Positions 36,986-44,817 of a DNA stretch of 62,076 nt are shown one piece after another. The stretch lies in contig CACYZF010000015.1 in the NCBI GenBank assembly GCA_902778895.1, positions 1 to 62,076 of the forward strand. Direction: 5' to 3'. The notes under the pieces are model-generated. The model did no database searches. It was not told where the DNA came from and saw nothing but the letters and a program-made list of their open reading frames with translations. The position numbers and the translations under genes were made by a program. Source of the DNA: an uncultured bacterium. Its GTDB lineage: Bacteria; Verrucomicrobiota; Lentisphaeria; Victivallales; UBA1829. Numbering within the stretch: the stretch's first letter is position 1; each line of letters opens with the position of its first letter.

Positions 36986-37480
36986 ATGCTTCTGACCGTA
37001 ATGCTTTCCCTCGTCATGATGGCGTCGCTCTTCCTGATGCTCTATGCCGCCGTGGCACTGGTCCAGGATAAGCGGCTGTTCACATCGGCCCCGAAGGATA
37101 TTCAGGCGGCCGTTCAGCCGAAGGCGGAACGTTTTCCCGGAGCACACGTCCTGGGCTGTTTCCTGCTTGTATTCGCCGTATTCCTTTTTGCCGGCACAAT
37201 TGTTTGCGGCGGATGGGACGGTGTGCGGAACGGCTTTTCCTTCCGGCAGTTTTTCTTCCGATTCCTGTTCATGCTGGTCTCGCTGAAAGTGTTCGATGTG
37301 CTGGTTTTCGACTGGTTCCTGCTCTGCCACTCGCAGTTCTTTCCGCACTACTACCCGGAAGTCTCCGGGCTTGTCGGACCGCACCAGTTCGGTTTCAACT
37401 GGCGATCCCATCTGCTGCATCTTCTGGCGTTTCTGCCTGTTTCCGCCGGGATCGCATGGATATGCACGCTGTTTTTCTGA
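36986..37480 (+). CDS. Small polytopic membrane protein, unknown family
   Basis: Start at 36986 (MLLTVMLSLVMMASLFLML), with CAGGAG eight bases upstream. The 164-residue protein has about four membrane segments: residues 1-25, about 50-70 (VLGCFLLVFAVFLFAGTIVC), about 85-110 (FFFRFLFMLVSLKVFDVLVF) and 140-164 (LLHLLAFLPVSAGIAWICTL). A His/Tyr-rich loop (CHSQFFPHYYPE) lies before the last segment. I do not recognise the family. It sits between two methyltransferase genes with gaps of 17 and 15 bases, so it is co-transcribed and may supply a membrane-bound substrate or site for them. Confidence 0.75.
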   Translation: MLLTVMLSLVMMASLFLMLYAAVALVQDKRLFTSAPKDIQAAVQPKAERFPGAHVLGCFLLVFAVFLFAGTIVCGGWDGVRNGFSFRQFFFRFLFMLVSLKVFDVLVFDWFLLCHSQFFPHYYPEVSGLVGPHQFGFNWRSHLLHLLAFLPVSAGIAWICTLFF

Positions 37481-37495
37481 GGAGGAAATGAACTT

Positions 37496-38176
37496 ATGAC
37501 ACGACATGATGAGATCAAGGTGTCCTACCGGAAACTCGGAAACAGCGCCGATTTCTACGACGGCATCATCACGCGTTCGACGCTGATCGGGAAGCTGGTG
37601 GATTCCGTGGTATGGGGGCTGAACGGGGAACTCGCGGCGAAGTGGGTAAACGACGCGTTGTCGTCCGTGCCGAAGGACTTCGCCGGGAAACTTCTGGAAG
37701 TCCCGGTCGGAACGGGCGTCCTGACGATGCCGTTGTACCGGAGTTTGCCGGATGCGTCCATCACCTGTCTCGATTATTCCGCGGATATGATGGAGAACGC
37801 CAGAAAGCGAGCGGAGGAAATGAAGTTGAACAACGTATCATTCGTGCAGGGAGACGTGGGTGCGCTGCCATTCGCGGATGAAAGCTTCGACCTCGTCCTG
37901 TCTCTGAACGGTTTTCACGCGTTCCCCGACAAGGACGCGGCGTTCCGCGAGACGTTCCGCGTGCTCAAGCCGGGCGCGATCTTCTGCGGCTGTTTCTACA
38001 TCGCGGGCGAATTCCGGCGCACGGACCGGTTTGTGCGGAGAGTCTACGAGCCGAAGGGGTTCTTCACGCCGCCGTTCGAGACGAAGGAAAGCCTGACTGC
38101 CAGACTGCACGCCATGTATGCCGAAGTGAACGTGTCCGCTGTTCGCGCCGAGGGCATCTTCTCCTGCCGGAAATGA
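37496..38176 (+). CDS. Class I SAM-dependent methyltransferase, second copy in operon
   Basis: The ATG at 37496 follows GAGGAGGAAATGAACTT. The protein has 226 residues. SAM motif I is LLEVPVGTGVLTMPLYRSL (Pro replaces the first Gly of the usual G-x-G-x-G), motif II TCLDYSADMMENARKRAEEM, and QGDVGALPFADESFDLVLSL gives the motif that contacts adenine. ETFRVLKPGAIFCGCFYI follows. It belongs to the Methyltransf_11 group and is not a recent duplicate of the gene at 36285, from which it differs throughout. Substrate unknown. It is the last gene of the operon; an inverted repeat lies across its stop codon. Confidence 0.85.
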   Translation: MTRHDEIKVSYRKLGNSADFYDGIITRSTLIGKLVDSVVWGLNGELAAKWVNDALSSVPKDFAGKLLEVPVGTGVLTMPLYRSLPDASITCLDYSADMMENARKRAEEMKLNNVSFVQGDVGALPFADESFDLVLSLNGFHAFPDKDAAFRETFRVLKPGAIFCGCFYIAGEFRRTDRFVRRVYEPKGFFTPPFETKESLTARLHAMYAEVNVSAVRAEGIFSCRK

Positions 38177-38208
38177 ACGGATCAAGACAGGAGGTACTGT
38201 TCATTTCC
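38169..38208. repeat. Perfect 10-base inverted repeat at the methyltransferase stop
   Basis: GGAAATGAAC (38169-38178) and GTTCATTTCC (38199-38208) are exact inverted copies around a 20-base loop. The stop codon is inside the left arm. There is no T-run, so the hairpin may stabilise mRNA rather than terminate. Confidence 0.55.
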
Positions 38209-38265
38209 TGAATCAACCGTGAACTGAAACACTCGTGTTTTTCCTGAAAAACGATCGCATTCCGC

Positions 38266-38293
38266 TTGTTTTATAGGAAAAATATGCTATATT
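38266..38293 (+). promoter_or_regulatory. Promoter of the metal-ATPase operon
   Basis: TTGTTT (38266-38271), 16 bases, then TATATT (38288-38293), preceded by TGC as an extended -10 element. The boxes match the promoter at 36183. Confidence 0.55.
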
Positions 38294-38380
38294 ATTCAAA
38301 ACAAAAGGGACAGCCGGATGTGCTGCGGCATGGGGAGGAGGATTCCGGCCGTTCAGGGAACAAAACAAAAAGGGTAGAAC

Positions 38381-38926
38381 ATGAAATCATGTCATTGTGC
38401 AAACGGGGTCGCTCCGTTGAAAGACCTGCTGTCCGCATACCGGGAGCAGATGAGCATTCCGTCGTTCACCGGTGTTCTGGAGCTGGTTCACGCCATGCCC
38501 GGACGAATCCGCCTCAGAATCCCATGCCTCCGCAGAAACGTGCCCGATGCGGAACTGTTCCGTCGTCGACTGTCCGGCCTGAAAGGGATCGAACAGGTCT
38601 CCGTGAACGTATTTCTGGGAACGGTCCTGATCGTTTATGATCCGGCTGTCCTGACGCCGATGGTGATCGTTTCGGCGGCGACGCACTGCTTCGAATTCGA
38701 GCATCTGCGGAAATCGCATCAGTCCGTGCTCGGTCGCGGCGTAAAGAACGTGCGGTTCGCCTTGGACCAGGCGCTTCTCCGCAATACGCGCGGGTTTGTG
38801 GACGTCCGTTCGGCCATGACGCTGGTCCTGCTTATCGTGCTGATCCGCGGCCTCGTCGGACGCGGTCGCGCGGCGTTCAATCCGTTGAGCGTGATCTGGT
38901 GGCTTTTCCAGGCCGTCGATCATTGA
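38381..38926 (+). CDS. HMA-like domain protein with C-terminal membrane segment
   Basis: The 181-residue protein starts MKSCHCANGVAPLK. Residues of about 33-105 resemble an HMA_2-type ferredoxin-like fold: ELVHAMPGRIRLRIPCLRRN, then GLKGIEQVSVNVFLGTVLIVYDP. The usual metal-binding C-x-x-C of HMA domains is absent. A hydrophobic segment (AMTLVLLIVLIRGLVG) near residue 150 suggests membrane attachment. It is the first gene of a run with a second HMA-like protein, a P1B-type ATPase and a small membrane protein. Such stand-alone HMA_2 proteins are common beside this ATPase type in anaerobes, and I infer an accessory or regulatory role for the pump. Confidence 0.7.
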   Translation: MKSCHCANGVAPLKDLLSAYREQMSIPSFTGVLELVHAMPGRIRLRIPCLRRNVPDAELFRRRLSGLKGIEQVSVNVFLGTVLIVYDPAVLTPMVIVSAATHCFEFEHLRKSHQSVLGRGVKNVRFALDQALLRNTRGFVDVRSAMTLVLLIVLIRGLVGRGRAAFNPLSVIWWLFQAVDH

Positions 38927-38944
38927 GGTGAAAGGAGCGCGCCC

Positions 38945-39334
38945 ATGCTGAACAATCCCCTGCTTCAAGTGTGGCTGTCCTGCGTCAAGAAGATCAAGCC
39001 CGTCCACAGCATCCCCGGCAGACTTCGCGTGAACATCTACGGTGTCCGGCAATACCCGGAACTGGCGCAGGAATATGCTTCCGTCCTGCTTGACAAGACC
39101 CGGCATCTGCCCGGTGTGCAGTCCGCCGAACTGAGCGTTCTGACCGGGAATATCCTGTTGACCTACGATGTGCAGGTGACTACGGAACACGAGCTCTTGG
39201 AACGACTGAACACGGCCTGGACGGCGCTGATGCAGTATTTCCGCGATGTCGACCAGCCGGAAATGATCGTGCCGGAAGCGATCGCGCGTGTGCTGGACCG
39301 GGTCTGGAATCCGCCTCACACAAGCAGACAATAA
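38945..39334 (+). CDS. Second HMA-like domain protein
   Basis: The ATG at 38945 follows AAAGGAGCGCGCCC. The 129 residues contain KKIKPVHSIPGRLRVNIYGV and LPGVQSAELSVLTGNILLTYD, the same motif order as residues 30-105 of the preceding gene and as the N-terminus of the following ATPase (HRMRGRVRITC...LRGVLSLRMNCAASSVILQYD). A metal-binding C-x-x-C is not present. There is no signal peptide; the helical C-terminus ends in HTSRQ. It lies 18 bases after the first HMA-like gene and 31 before the ATPase. Probable accessory protein of the metal pump; whether it binds metal is doubtful. Confidence 0.7.
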   Translation: MLNNPLLQVWLSCVKKIKPVHSIPGRLRVNIYGVRQYPELAQEYASVLLDKTRHLPGVQSAELSVLTGNILLTYDVQVTTEHELLERLNTAWTALMQYFRDVDQPEMIVPEAIARVLDRVWNPPHTSRQ

Positions 39335-39365
39335 CATCTTTTGCAGTTCAAAAAAAGGAGAGATC

Positions 39366-41591
39366 ATGGTTTTTACGAACAATCGGAAACGCCCGCTCCT
39401 GAAATGCGGATTTGCCCACAGGATGCGCGGACGTGTGCGGATCACCTGCCGTGCGGTCCGTTATCTGCGACAGGAACAGGACGACCTGGAGGCGCATTTT
39501 TCCGAACTGCGCGGGGTGCTGTCCCTGCGGATGAACTGCGCGGCATCGTCCGTCATTCTCCAGTACGACCCCGGACGCACCAACGATGAGGAATTGCTGG
39601 AGTCTGTCGAGCACATCATCGGGATGCATTCCCTGAATGCCCTGCAGAAGGAGCGCGAGGAACGCAACATGCTGGCGGTGCAGGAACGCGACCTGCATGA
39701 AGAAGGCCTTTCGACCATGCTCCTGCGAAGCATCTCGGCGGGCGGACTTCTGCTGACCTCGTGGATCACGCGGGCAGCTGTCCCCGCCACGCTCACCGGA
39801 CGCATCTTCGGTTTCACCGGATTCGGCGCATTGATGCTGGCGGCACCGCTGTTCCGCAGCGGGCTGGGAGCATTGAGGAAAAACCTGCTCCCGAACGCCG
39901 ACACCTTGAGCGCGATGGCCGTGCTCTCCAGCGTGCTGGCGGGCAAGAGCGCATCCGCCCTGACTGTGCTGCTCCTGCACGACGCCGCCGAAGCCATGAC
40001 CGTGTACACGATGGACCGCACACGGAACGCCATCCGCGACATGCTGTCCGTGGACAACCGCGAGGAAGTCTGGCGGCTGAAGTCGGACGAGCCGGATTCC
40101 CCGCTGGAGCGCATCTGTGTTTCCGAGCTGAAACGGGATGACCTGATCGTGATCCACACGGGCGAAAAGATCTGTGCCGACGGCACGGTCGTTTCCGGTC
40201 GCGCCACCATCAACCAAGCTCCCATCACGGGCGAATTCGAGTCCGTCCTGCGGGAGAAAGGCGGCAAGATCTTCGCAGGCACGGTAATCGTCGAGGGCAC
40301 GATCACGGTCCGGGTGGAATCGGTCGGCGACCAGACAGCCGTTTCCCGCATCATTCACATGGTCGAGGACGCGGAGGGCAAGAAAGCCGCGATCCAGACC
40401 TATGCGGACCGTTTCTCCTCCGCGCTGGTCCCGGTCAATATCCTGCTCGCGGGCGTCGTCTATCTGGCCACGCGCGACATCGGACGCGCCCTGAACATGC
40501 TCATCATCGATTATTCGTGCGGGATCCGGCTTTCCACCGCGGCCGCGCTCTCGGCGGCGATCAGTACTGCCGCCCGCGAAGGCGTCCTCATCAAGGGCGG
40601 CGGCTCCATCGAGGCTCTGACCGAAGCCGACACGCTGATCCTGGACAAAACCGGCACGCTGACCGAAGGGAAACCCCGCGTCGAAAGCGTCATGACCATT
40701 TCCGAGCGTTATTCGCGCATGGACGTGATCCAGCTCGCGGCCGCAGCCGAGGAGACCTCGAAGCACCCGATGGCCGCCGCCATTCTCGCCCATCTTCAGA
40801 GGTCCGGCGGGAGCATTCCGCTTCATACGGAAATCCAGACCATCGTCGGGCGCGGCGTGTACACGGACGTGGACGGTCATTGCATCCGCGTCGGCAGCAA
40901 ACGGTTCCTCAACGAATGCGGCATCCACACGCATCCGATGCGCGACCAGGCGTCAAAACTCTTTGCGAACGGCGAAAGCGTAATCTTCGTGGCGCGCGAT
41001 GACGAGATCATCGGCCTCATCGGCATCCGCGATCCCCTGCGCGAGAACATGAAGAAAGCGCTGAACCGACTTCGCCTCACCGGAGTCGACGACATCGTCC
41101 TGCTGACCGGAGACCTGGAACAGCAGGCGGACGTCGTGGCGCGTCGTCTCGGCTTGGACGGATTCGAGTCCGAACTTCTGCCGGAGGACAAGGCGCGCGC
41201 AGTGCTTCGTCTGCAATCGCGCGGCAGCAAAGTCGTGATGGTAGGCGACGGCATCAACGATGCCCCCGGACTCGCCTATGCGGACGTCGGCGTCGCCCTC
41301 GGCAAGACCCGCACCGACGTGGCCATGGAGGCCGCGGATATCACCATCGCGGGCGACAATGCCCTCATGCTGTCCGGCGTGTACGGGCTGGCGCACCATA
41401 CCATGGACGTCATCAAGCAGAATTTCTTCGTCTCCATCGGCATCAATACGGTCGGACTGCTCTTCGGCGGACTCGGCATCCTGCCGGTCATTGCGGGCGC
41501 TGTCATGCACAACGCCAGCACGATCCTCGTCGTCGGCAATTCCCTCCGCATTTTCTTCTACGACATGCACGAGCCCATGAAGCATACATAA
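39366..41591 (+). CDS. P1B-type metal-transporting ATPase with N-terminal HMA_2 domain
   Basis: Start chosen at 39366 (MVFTNNRKRP), after AAGGAGAGATC. Of 741 residues, 1-105 form an HMA_2-like domain and membrane segments follow. The actuator motif is ITGEF. The phosphorylation motif is DKTGTLTEGKP (Asp near 426), the nucleotide-binding motif SKHPMA is near 464, and the hinge GDGINDAPG is near 627. All catalytic motifs of a P-type ATPase are intact. The ion-binding motif of helix 6 reads D-Y-S-C-G-I-R in place of CPC or SPC. This SC[AG] type belongs to a less-studied P1B branch of anaerobes, so the transported metal is not safely predictable. It sits in the inner membrane and most likely exports a transition metal. 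Operon with two HMA-like proteins and a small membrane protein. Confidence 0.9.
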   Translation: MVFTNNRKRPLLKCGFAHRMRGRVRITCRAVRYLRQEQDDLEAHFSELRGVLSLRMNCAASSVILQYDPGRTNDEELLESVEHIIGMHSLNALQKEREERNMLAVQERDLHEEGLSTMLLRSISAGGLLLTSWITRAAVPATLTGRIFGFTGFGALMLAAPLFRSGLGALRKNLLPNADTLSAMAVLSSVLAGKSASALTVLLLHDAAEAMTVYTMDRTRNAIRDMLSVDNREEVWRLKSDEPDSPLERICVSELKRDDLIVIHTGEKICADGTVVSGRATINQAPITGEFESVLREKGGKIFAGTVIVEGTITVRVESVGDQTAVSRIIHMVEDAEGKKAAIQTYADRFSSALVPVNILLAGVVYLATRDIGRALNMLIIDYSCGIRLSTAAALSAAISTAAREGVLIKGGGSIEALTEADTLILDKTGTLTEGKPRVESVMTISERYSRMDVIQLAAAAEETSKHPMAAAILAHLQRSGGSIPLHTEIQTIVGRGVYTDVDGHCIRVGSKRFLNECGIHTHPMRDQASKLFANGESVIFVARDDEIIGLIGIRDPLRENMKKALNRLRLTGVDDIVLLTGDLEQQADVVARRLGLDGFESELLPEDKARAVLRLQSRGSKVVMVGDGINDAPGLAYADVGVALGKTRTDVAMEAADITIAGDNALMLSGVYGLAHHTMDVIKQNFFVSIGINTVGLLFGGLGILPVIAGAVMHNASTILVVGNSLRIFFYDMHEPMKHT

Positions 41592-41608
41592 CCGTTCGTT
41601 TCGGGACT

Positions 41609-41626
41609 GCGTCCGTCCTCGGACGC
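41609..41626 (+). terminator. Hairpin between the ATPase and the small membrane protein
   Basis: GCGTCCG-TCCT-CGGACGC is a perfect seven-base stem 18 bases after the ATPase stop. Only GGTTTCC follows, so it is at best a weak terminator or an mRNA-processing site within the operon. Confidence 0.4.
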
Positions 41627-41676
41627 GGTTTCCTCCCATAATCCCCCATCAACCCTCAAAAAGGAGCTTGAAAACA

Positions 41677-41958
41677 ATGGCTATCACATCAGATCATCTG
41701 GTCGGAGCCGCCGTAGGCATCGGAGCCGCGGCTGTCGGGTTCTATCTCTACCAGAAAAACCAGGACAAGATCAACGAATTCCTGCGGACGCACGGCCTCG
41801 ACATCCCGGTCAGCGAAAACCAGCCGCTTGAGTCCATGAACATCGAAGACCTCGCCACGCTCAAGGAACGCATCGAGGACCTGATCGCCGAGCGCGAACT
41901 CGCCGCGAAGGAAGCGGCAGCGGCCCCGGCCGCGGAGCCCGCGCCCGCTCAGGCGTGA
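41677..41958 (+). CDS. Small single-span membrane protein of the metal-ATPase operon
   Basis: Start chosen at 41677 (MAITSDHLVGAAVG), ten bases after AAGGAG; a TTG nine bases earlier is too close to that site. The 93-residue protein has one glycine/alanine-rich membrane segment (LVGAAVGIGAAAVGFYLYQ), a charged helical middle (EDLATLKERIEDLIAEREL) and an Ala/Pro/Glu-rich C-terminus (APAAEPAPAQA). There are no metal-ligand clusters. Short proteins of this build often follow HMA_2-type P1B ATPases, and it may be a subunit or assembly factor. Family name not recognised. Confidence 0.7.
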   Translation: MAITSDHLVGAAVGIGAAAVGFYLYQKNQDKINEFLRTHGLDIPVSENQPLESMNIEDLATLKERIEDLIAERELAAKEAAAAPAAEPAPAQA

Positions 41959-42046
41959 TACCCTTCCAATCGTTTCTTTTGTCCGCACATCCGGTCCCGG
42001 AGACGCTTTTTCCTCTATGCGGGAAGCGCGCTCCGGGGCTAAGGGG
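41959..42046. other. Short spacer before the MITE-like element
   Basis: About 90 bases after the small membrane protein gene hold no gene. A clear terminator is not visible here. Confidence 0.4.
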
Positions 42047-42213
42047 CATCTCTAAAAATTTGTATTCGGCGGCTTTTCGCGTTCGGGCAAATTCCAATTG
42101 GTAAGATTTTCGGTGGTTACCTTCAGGGAGCCACGCTCAAATCTTCCTGCATTGTCCTGTTTGCCCATACGCTGAAAATCCATCCGATCAAATTGTTAGA
42201 GATACCCTATGGA
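42047..42213. mobile_element. MITE-like element, about 167 bp, with 19-base terminal inverted repeats
   Basis: The left end GGGCATCTCTAAAAATTTG and the reverse complement of the right end GGGTATCTCTAACAATTTG agree at 17 of 19 positions. Both ends are next to TA in the flanks (CTAAG.. and ..CCTAT), as expected for a TA-containing target duplication of IS5-like elements. There is no transposase inside. A 70-base part of the left side recurs inverted at 43533-43607. Confidence 0.65.
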
Positions 42214-42247
42214 TGTTTTTTTCCTGCGGACTGTTTGAGAGCCGACC

Positions 42248-42739
42248 ATGAAAACGCAAAAACACCTCCCCATTTTCGGCGTGGGGCCGATCTATGTCTT
42301 CACCATCGCCGTCCTGACCTTCGCGGCTTACCGGATGCGGAATCTGCCCGCGTTGTCGTCCGGGCGGATCGAAGTATTGCAGAAGCCGCTGTTCATCCTG
42401 GGCGTCATCCTGATCGTGCTGGGCGTGTTCATCTGGTTTCAGGCCGCCGTCGTGTCTAGATTGCTTGACGGCATCGTGAAGAACCGCCTCGTGACCACGG
42501 GAATCTATGCGTGGGTCCGCAATCCCCTCTACACGGCGTTCATGATCGTCTGCACAGGGGTGATTCTCATGGCGGGGAATCTCTGTTTTTTCTTCCTGCC
42601 GTTTGTTTTCTGGGGTTTCATGACCGTGCTGATGAAGCTCACTGAGGAGAAATGGCTGCGGGACCTGTACGGAAAACAGTACGACGACTATTGCAGCCGG
42701 GTCAACCGCTGCTGGCCGTGGTTTCCGCGGAAGAAATGA
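42248..42739 (+). CDS. Isoprenylcysteine carboxyl methyltransferase (ICMT/PEMT) family membrane protein
   Basis: The 163-residue protein has about four membrane segments: VGPIYVFTIAVLTFAAY, PLFILGVILIVLGVFIWF, TAFMIVCTGVILMAGN and CFFFLPFVFWGFMTVL. The C-terminal signature of the ICMT/PEMT family is present: TGIYAWVRNPLYTA and EEKWLRDLYGKQYDDYCSRV, where the RNP-x-Y and E-E residues line the SAM and substrate site. Bacterial members methylate diverse membrane or small substrates, so the reaction cannot be named. The ribosome-binding site is weak. It lies 34 bases after the MITE-like element and 13 bases before the hydrolase gene, with which it probably forms an operon. Confidence 0.8.
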   Translation: MKTQKHLPIFGVGPIYVFTIAVLTFAAYRMRNLPALSSGRIEVLQKPLFILGVILIVLGVFIWFQAAVVSRLLDGIVKNRLVTTGIYAWVRNPLYTAFMIVCTGVILMAGNLCFFFLPFVFWGFMTVLMKLTEEKWLRDLYGKQYDDYCSRVNRCWPWFPRKK

Positions 42740-42752
42740 AGTTATCAATACG

Positions 42753-43535
42753 ATGAAGCAATACGAGATTACAGTCCATGAGTTCGGGATCGAGAATCCC
42801 GAGGTCATCGTCATGTTTCATCCGCTCGGGGTGTGGTGGGATGTCTTCGACCGCGTGATCCCGATCCTGGAACGCCGTTTCCACCTCGTGGTCCCCGCCG
42901 TTCCGGGGCTTGACCCCGATCGGCCGGAACAGGCGTTCACGAGCATCGAGGAAGTCGAAGAACAGATCGAGACCTGGCTGATCGGGCACGGTTATCAACA
43001 TGTCGCCTGCCTGTACGGATGCTCCATGGGCGGAGCGCTGGCGATCCGTATGCTTGCGCGAGGCGTCATAGCCAAAAAATGCGCCGTCATCGACGCGGGG
43101 ATCACGCCGTATCGGCTGCCGAAGGCGTTCACCTGCCTGATCGGAGCACGCGACTGGTGCGCCGTCGAGTTTGCGAAACACGTCGGCGTGCGGATGCTGA
43201 ATTCCTTCACGGATACGACGAAGTTCACGCGGGACGATCTGCTGTATGTGAAGAAAGTCCTGTCCGGCATGAGCTCGAAGACGATCTGGCGGGCGTTCTA
43301 TTCCACGAACAACTATTCCATGCCCGAATCCGTTTCCCGTCCACCTTGCCCAGTCCAATACTGGTACGGTGAGGCGGAACGCGCCGCCCGCAAGTGGGAC
43401 ATCGCGTACATGAAAAAGGTTTTCCCCGATACGGTCTTCGTGGAGAACAAAGGGCAGGACCATGCAGAATTCTTCACGCTCCACCCGGAAGAGTTCTGCG
43501 ACCAGCTGGAAACGTTTATCCGAGTATCAGGATAA
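42753..43535 (+). CDS. Alpha/beta-fold hydrolase
   Basis: The 260-residue protein is of typical length for the fold. It has the nucleophile elbow LYGCSMGGALA (Ser near residue 91), an oxyanion-region motif near the N-terminus (MFHPLGVWWDVFDRVIP), a lid-like segment with KFTRDDLLYVKKVLSG, and a likely catalytic His in NKGQDHAEFF near residue 231. There is no signal peptide, so it acts in the cytosol. The substrate is unknown. Its last codons run into the inverted partial copy of the MITE-like element that begins near 43533. Confidence 0.85.
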   Translation: MKQYEITVHEFGIENPEVIVMFHPLGVWWDVFDRVIPILERRFHLVVPAVPGLDPDRPEQAFTSIEEVEEQIETWLIGHGYQHVACLYGCSMGGALAIRMLARGVIAKKCAVIDAGITPYRLPKAFTCLIGARDWCAVEFAKHVGVRMLNSFTDTTKFTRDDLLYVKKVLSGMSSKTIWRAFYSTNNYSMPESVSRPPCPVQYWYGEAERAARKWDIAYMKKVFPDTVFVENKGQDHAEFFTLHPEEFCDQLETFIRVSG

Positions 43536-43607
43536 CCGAAACACTTACCAGTTGGACTTTGCCCGGACGCGAAAAGCCGCCGAAATAAGATTCATAGAGG
43601 TGCCCCC
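43533..43607. repeat. Partial inverted copy of the MITE-like element
   Basis: The reverse complement reads GGGCACCTCTATGAATCTTA, then TTCGGCGGCTTTTCGCGTCC and a GGGCAAA..CCAA.TGGTAAG tail. It matches 42047-42118 with roughly four of five bases identical. Only one end is present. The two copies bracket the ICMT-like and hydrolase genes in inverted orientation. Confidence 0.65.
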
Positions 43608-43665
43608 AAAAAAGAGCGGGAAACCGCCGCAATGGTCCACTGCATAACCATGCGGAGTTTCCCGC
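43606..43665 (-). terminator. Rho-independent terminator of the flavodoxin operon
   Basis: On the minus strand GCGGGAAAC and GTTTCCCGC form a nine-base stem with an inner GCA/TGC pairing, followed by TCTTTTTTGGG. It lies about 20 bases after the flavodoxin stop. Confidence 0.8.
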
Positions 43666-43686
43666 CCGAAATGTGAGGCTGGAGAA

Positions 43687-44181
43687 TCAGCCGAGGTGCG
43701 CTTTCAGCTTTTCGACCCATGCCCCGATGCGGGACGAGGTCTTTTCCGATTCGTTGTTGTCGTCCAGTGCAAGCCCGCAGAACATGCCGTCCTCGGCCGC
43801 CACGGACGAACTGTGCCCGTAGCCTTCGGCGGAGGTCTGGCCGATCAGGTTCGCGCCACGGCTCTTCGCCGTCTTGGCGAGGATTCCCATCGCGTCGCAG
43901 TAGGTGTCGGCGAATCCGCTCTGGTCGCCGAGTCCGAAGACCGCGACGAGTTTCCCGTTGAGGTCGGCATTTTCCAGCAGACCGATCTTCACGGCCCAGT
44001 CGTCCTGAAGCTCGCCAAGTCCCCATGTGGAACTGCCGAGGATCAGCAGATCGGCTTTGAAATCGTCCGCCGTCGCATTTGCCACGTTGATTGCCTGGAC
44101 GCCGAACGCCGCCGCGATTTCCGCAGCCGCGCTCTCTGTTGCGCCCGTTGTACTTCCGAAAATGACTTTTACGTTTGCCAT
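43687..44181 (-). CDS. fldA: Flavodoxin
   Basis: The ATG at 44181 follows AGGGAG. The 164-residue protein has the FMN phosphate-binding loop IFGSTTGATESAA near the N-terminus, the 60s-loop Trp in ILGSSTWGLGELQDDW, and the 90s-loop region FGLGDQSGFADTYCDAMG. These are diagnostic for long-chain flavodoxins, which carry low-potential electrons in place of ferredoxin, typically when iron is scarce. Cytosolic. It is the second gene behind a DUF3793 gene (15-base gap), and that pair is a common anaerobe arrangement linked to iron supply. Confidence 0.93.
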   Translation of the reverse strand: MANVKVIFGSTTGATESAAAEIAAAFGVQAINVANATADDFKADLLILGSSTWGLGELQDDWAVKIGLLENADLNGKLVAVFGLGDQSGFADTYCDAMGILAKTAKSRGANLIGQTSAEGYGHSSSVAAEDGMFCGLALDDNNESEKTSSRIGAWVEKLKAHLG

Positions 44182-44196
44182 GTTACATGACTCCCT

Positions 44197-44817
44197 TTAT
44201 TGAGTGATTGGGTTAATGGTGGATATGTGTTCCAGAAATGCCTGCGGGTCCCTGCAGACGTTCAAGATGCGTTCTGCCGCTGCCTCGACTCTGCTGTACA
44301 GCGACATCCGTGCGATGGACTCCCCGGCATCGCCGTAAACCGCCCAGCGTCCGTGTTCCACCGGAGTCCGGGGCAGATTCGCCATGAATCCCGCCACGTC
44401 CTTCGCCGGATAACCGAGGAAGATGCCGACCTCGTGAGGCAGACCGTTTCCCCGCCGGAAACGCCGTTGCAGTTCCCGGAGCATGGCGTCGCATCCCGCA
44501 TCGGTCCGGTAGCCACAGTGTTCGAGCAGAGCGCGATTCTCCGGTTCGGACAGTGTGCGCACCATCGTTTCGGGGTGGTAGAAAAGCACCAGGGAGCTGT
44601 CGCGTTCGACAAGCAGCTCCAGATAGTCCAGCTCCAGGATATTCAGGATATCCCGGCGGTGCAGACAGACCGGATCACCGTTGCCGGTTTCCGCCGTAAA
44701 ACACCGCCTGACGCGGAGCAGTTCGCCGGGCTTCACGCCGCGTCGGACCGTCGCGGTCTTCAGCAGAAGAAAACGCAGGAGGCTTTTCCGATGAAAGAAA
44801 CAGCTTGTCGGTGTCAT
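44197..44817 (-). CDS. DUF3793 family protein
   Basis: Start placed at 44817 (MTPTSCFFHRKSLLRFLLL), although no clear ribosome-binding site is seen; an upstream in-frame start at 44910 is possible. The protein has about 206 residues. Conserved DUF3793 features are KTATVRRGVKPGELLRVRRC, SSLVLFYHPETM, the GYRTD turn and the signature LPHEVGIFLGYPAKDVAGFM, followed by GRWAVYGDAGESIARM. The biochemical function of DUF3793 is not known to me. Genes of the family often neighbour flavodoxin or ferrous-iron transport genes in anaerobes, as here. Probable cytosolic accessory of iron-limited electron transfer. Confidence 0.8.
   Translation of the reverse strand: MTPTSCFFHRKSLLRFLLLKTATVRRGVKPGELLRVRRCFTAETGNGDPVCLHRRDILNILELDYLELLVERDSSLVLFYHPETMVRTLSEPENRALLEHCGYRTDAGCDAMLRELQRRFRRGNGLPHEVGIFLGYPAKDVAGFMANLPRTPVEHGRWAVYGDAGESIARMSLYSRVEAAAERILNVCRDPQAFLEHISTINPITQ

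Noticed and set aside
42204..42260. Insertion of the MITE-like element into a gene
   Set aside because: The flanking sequences do not join into an open frame when the element is removed.
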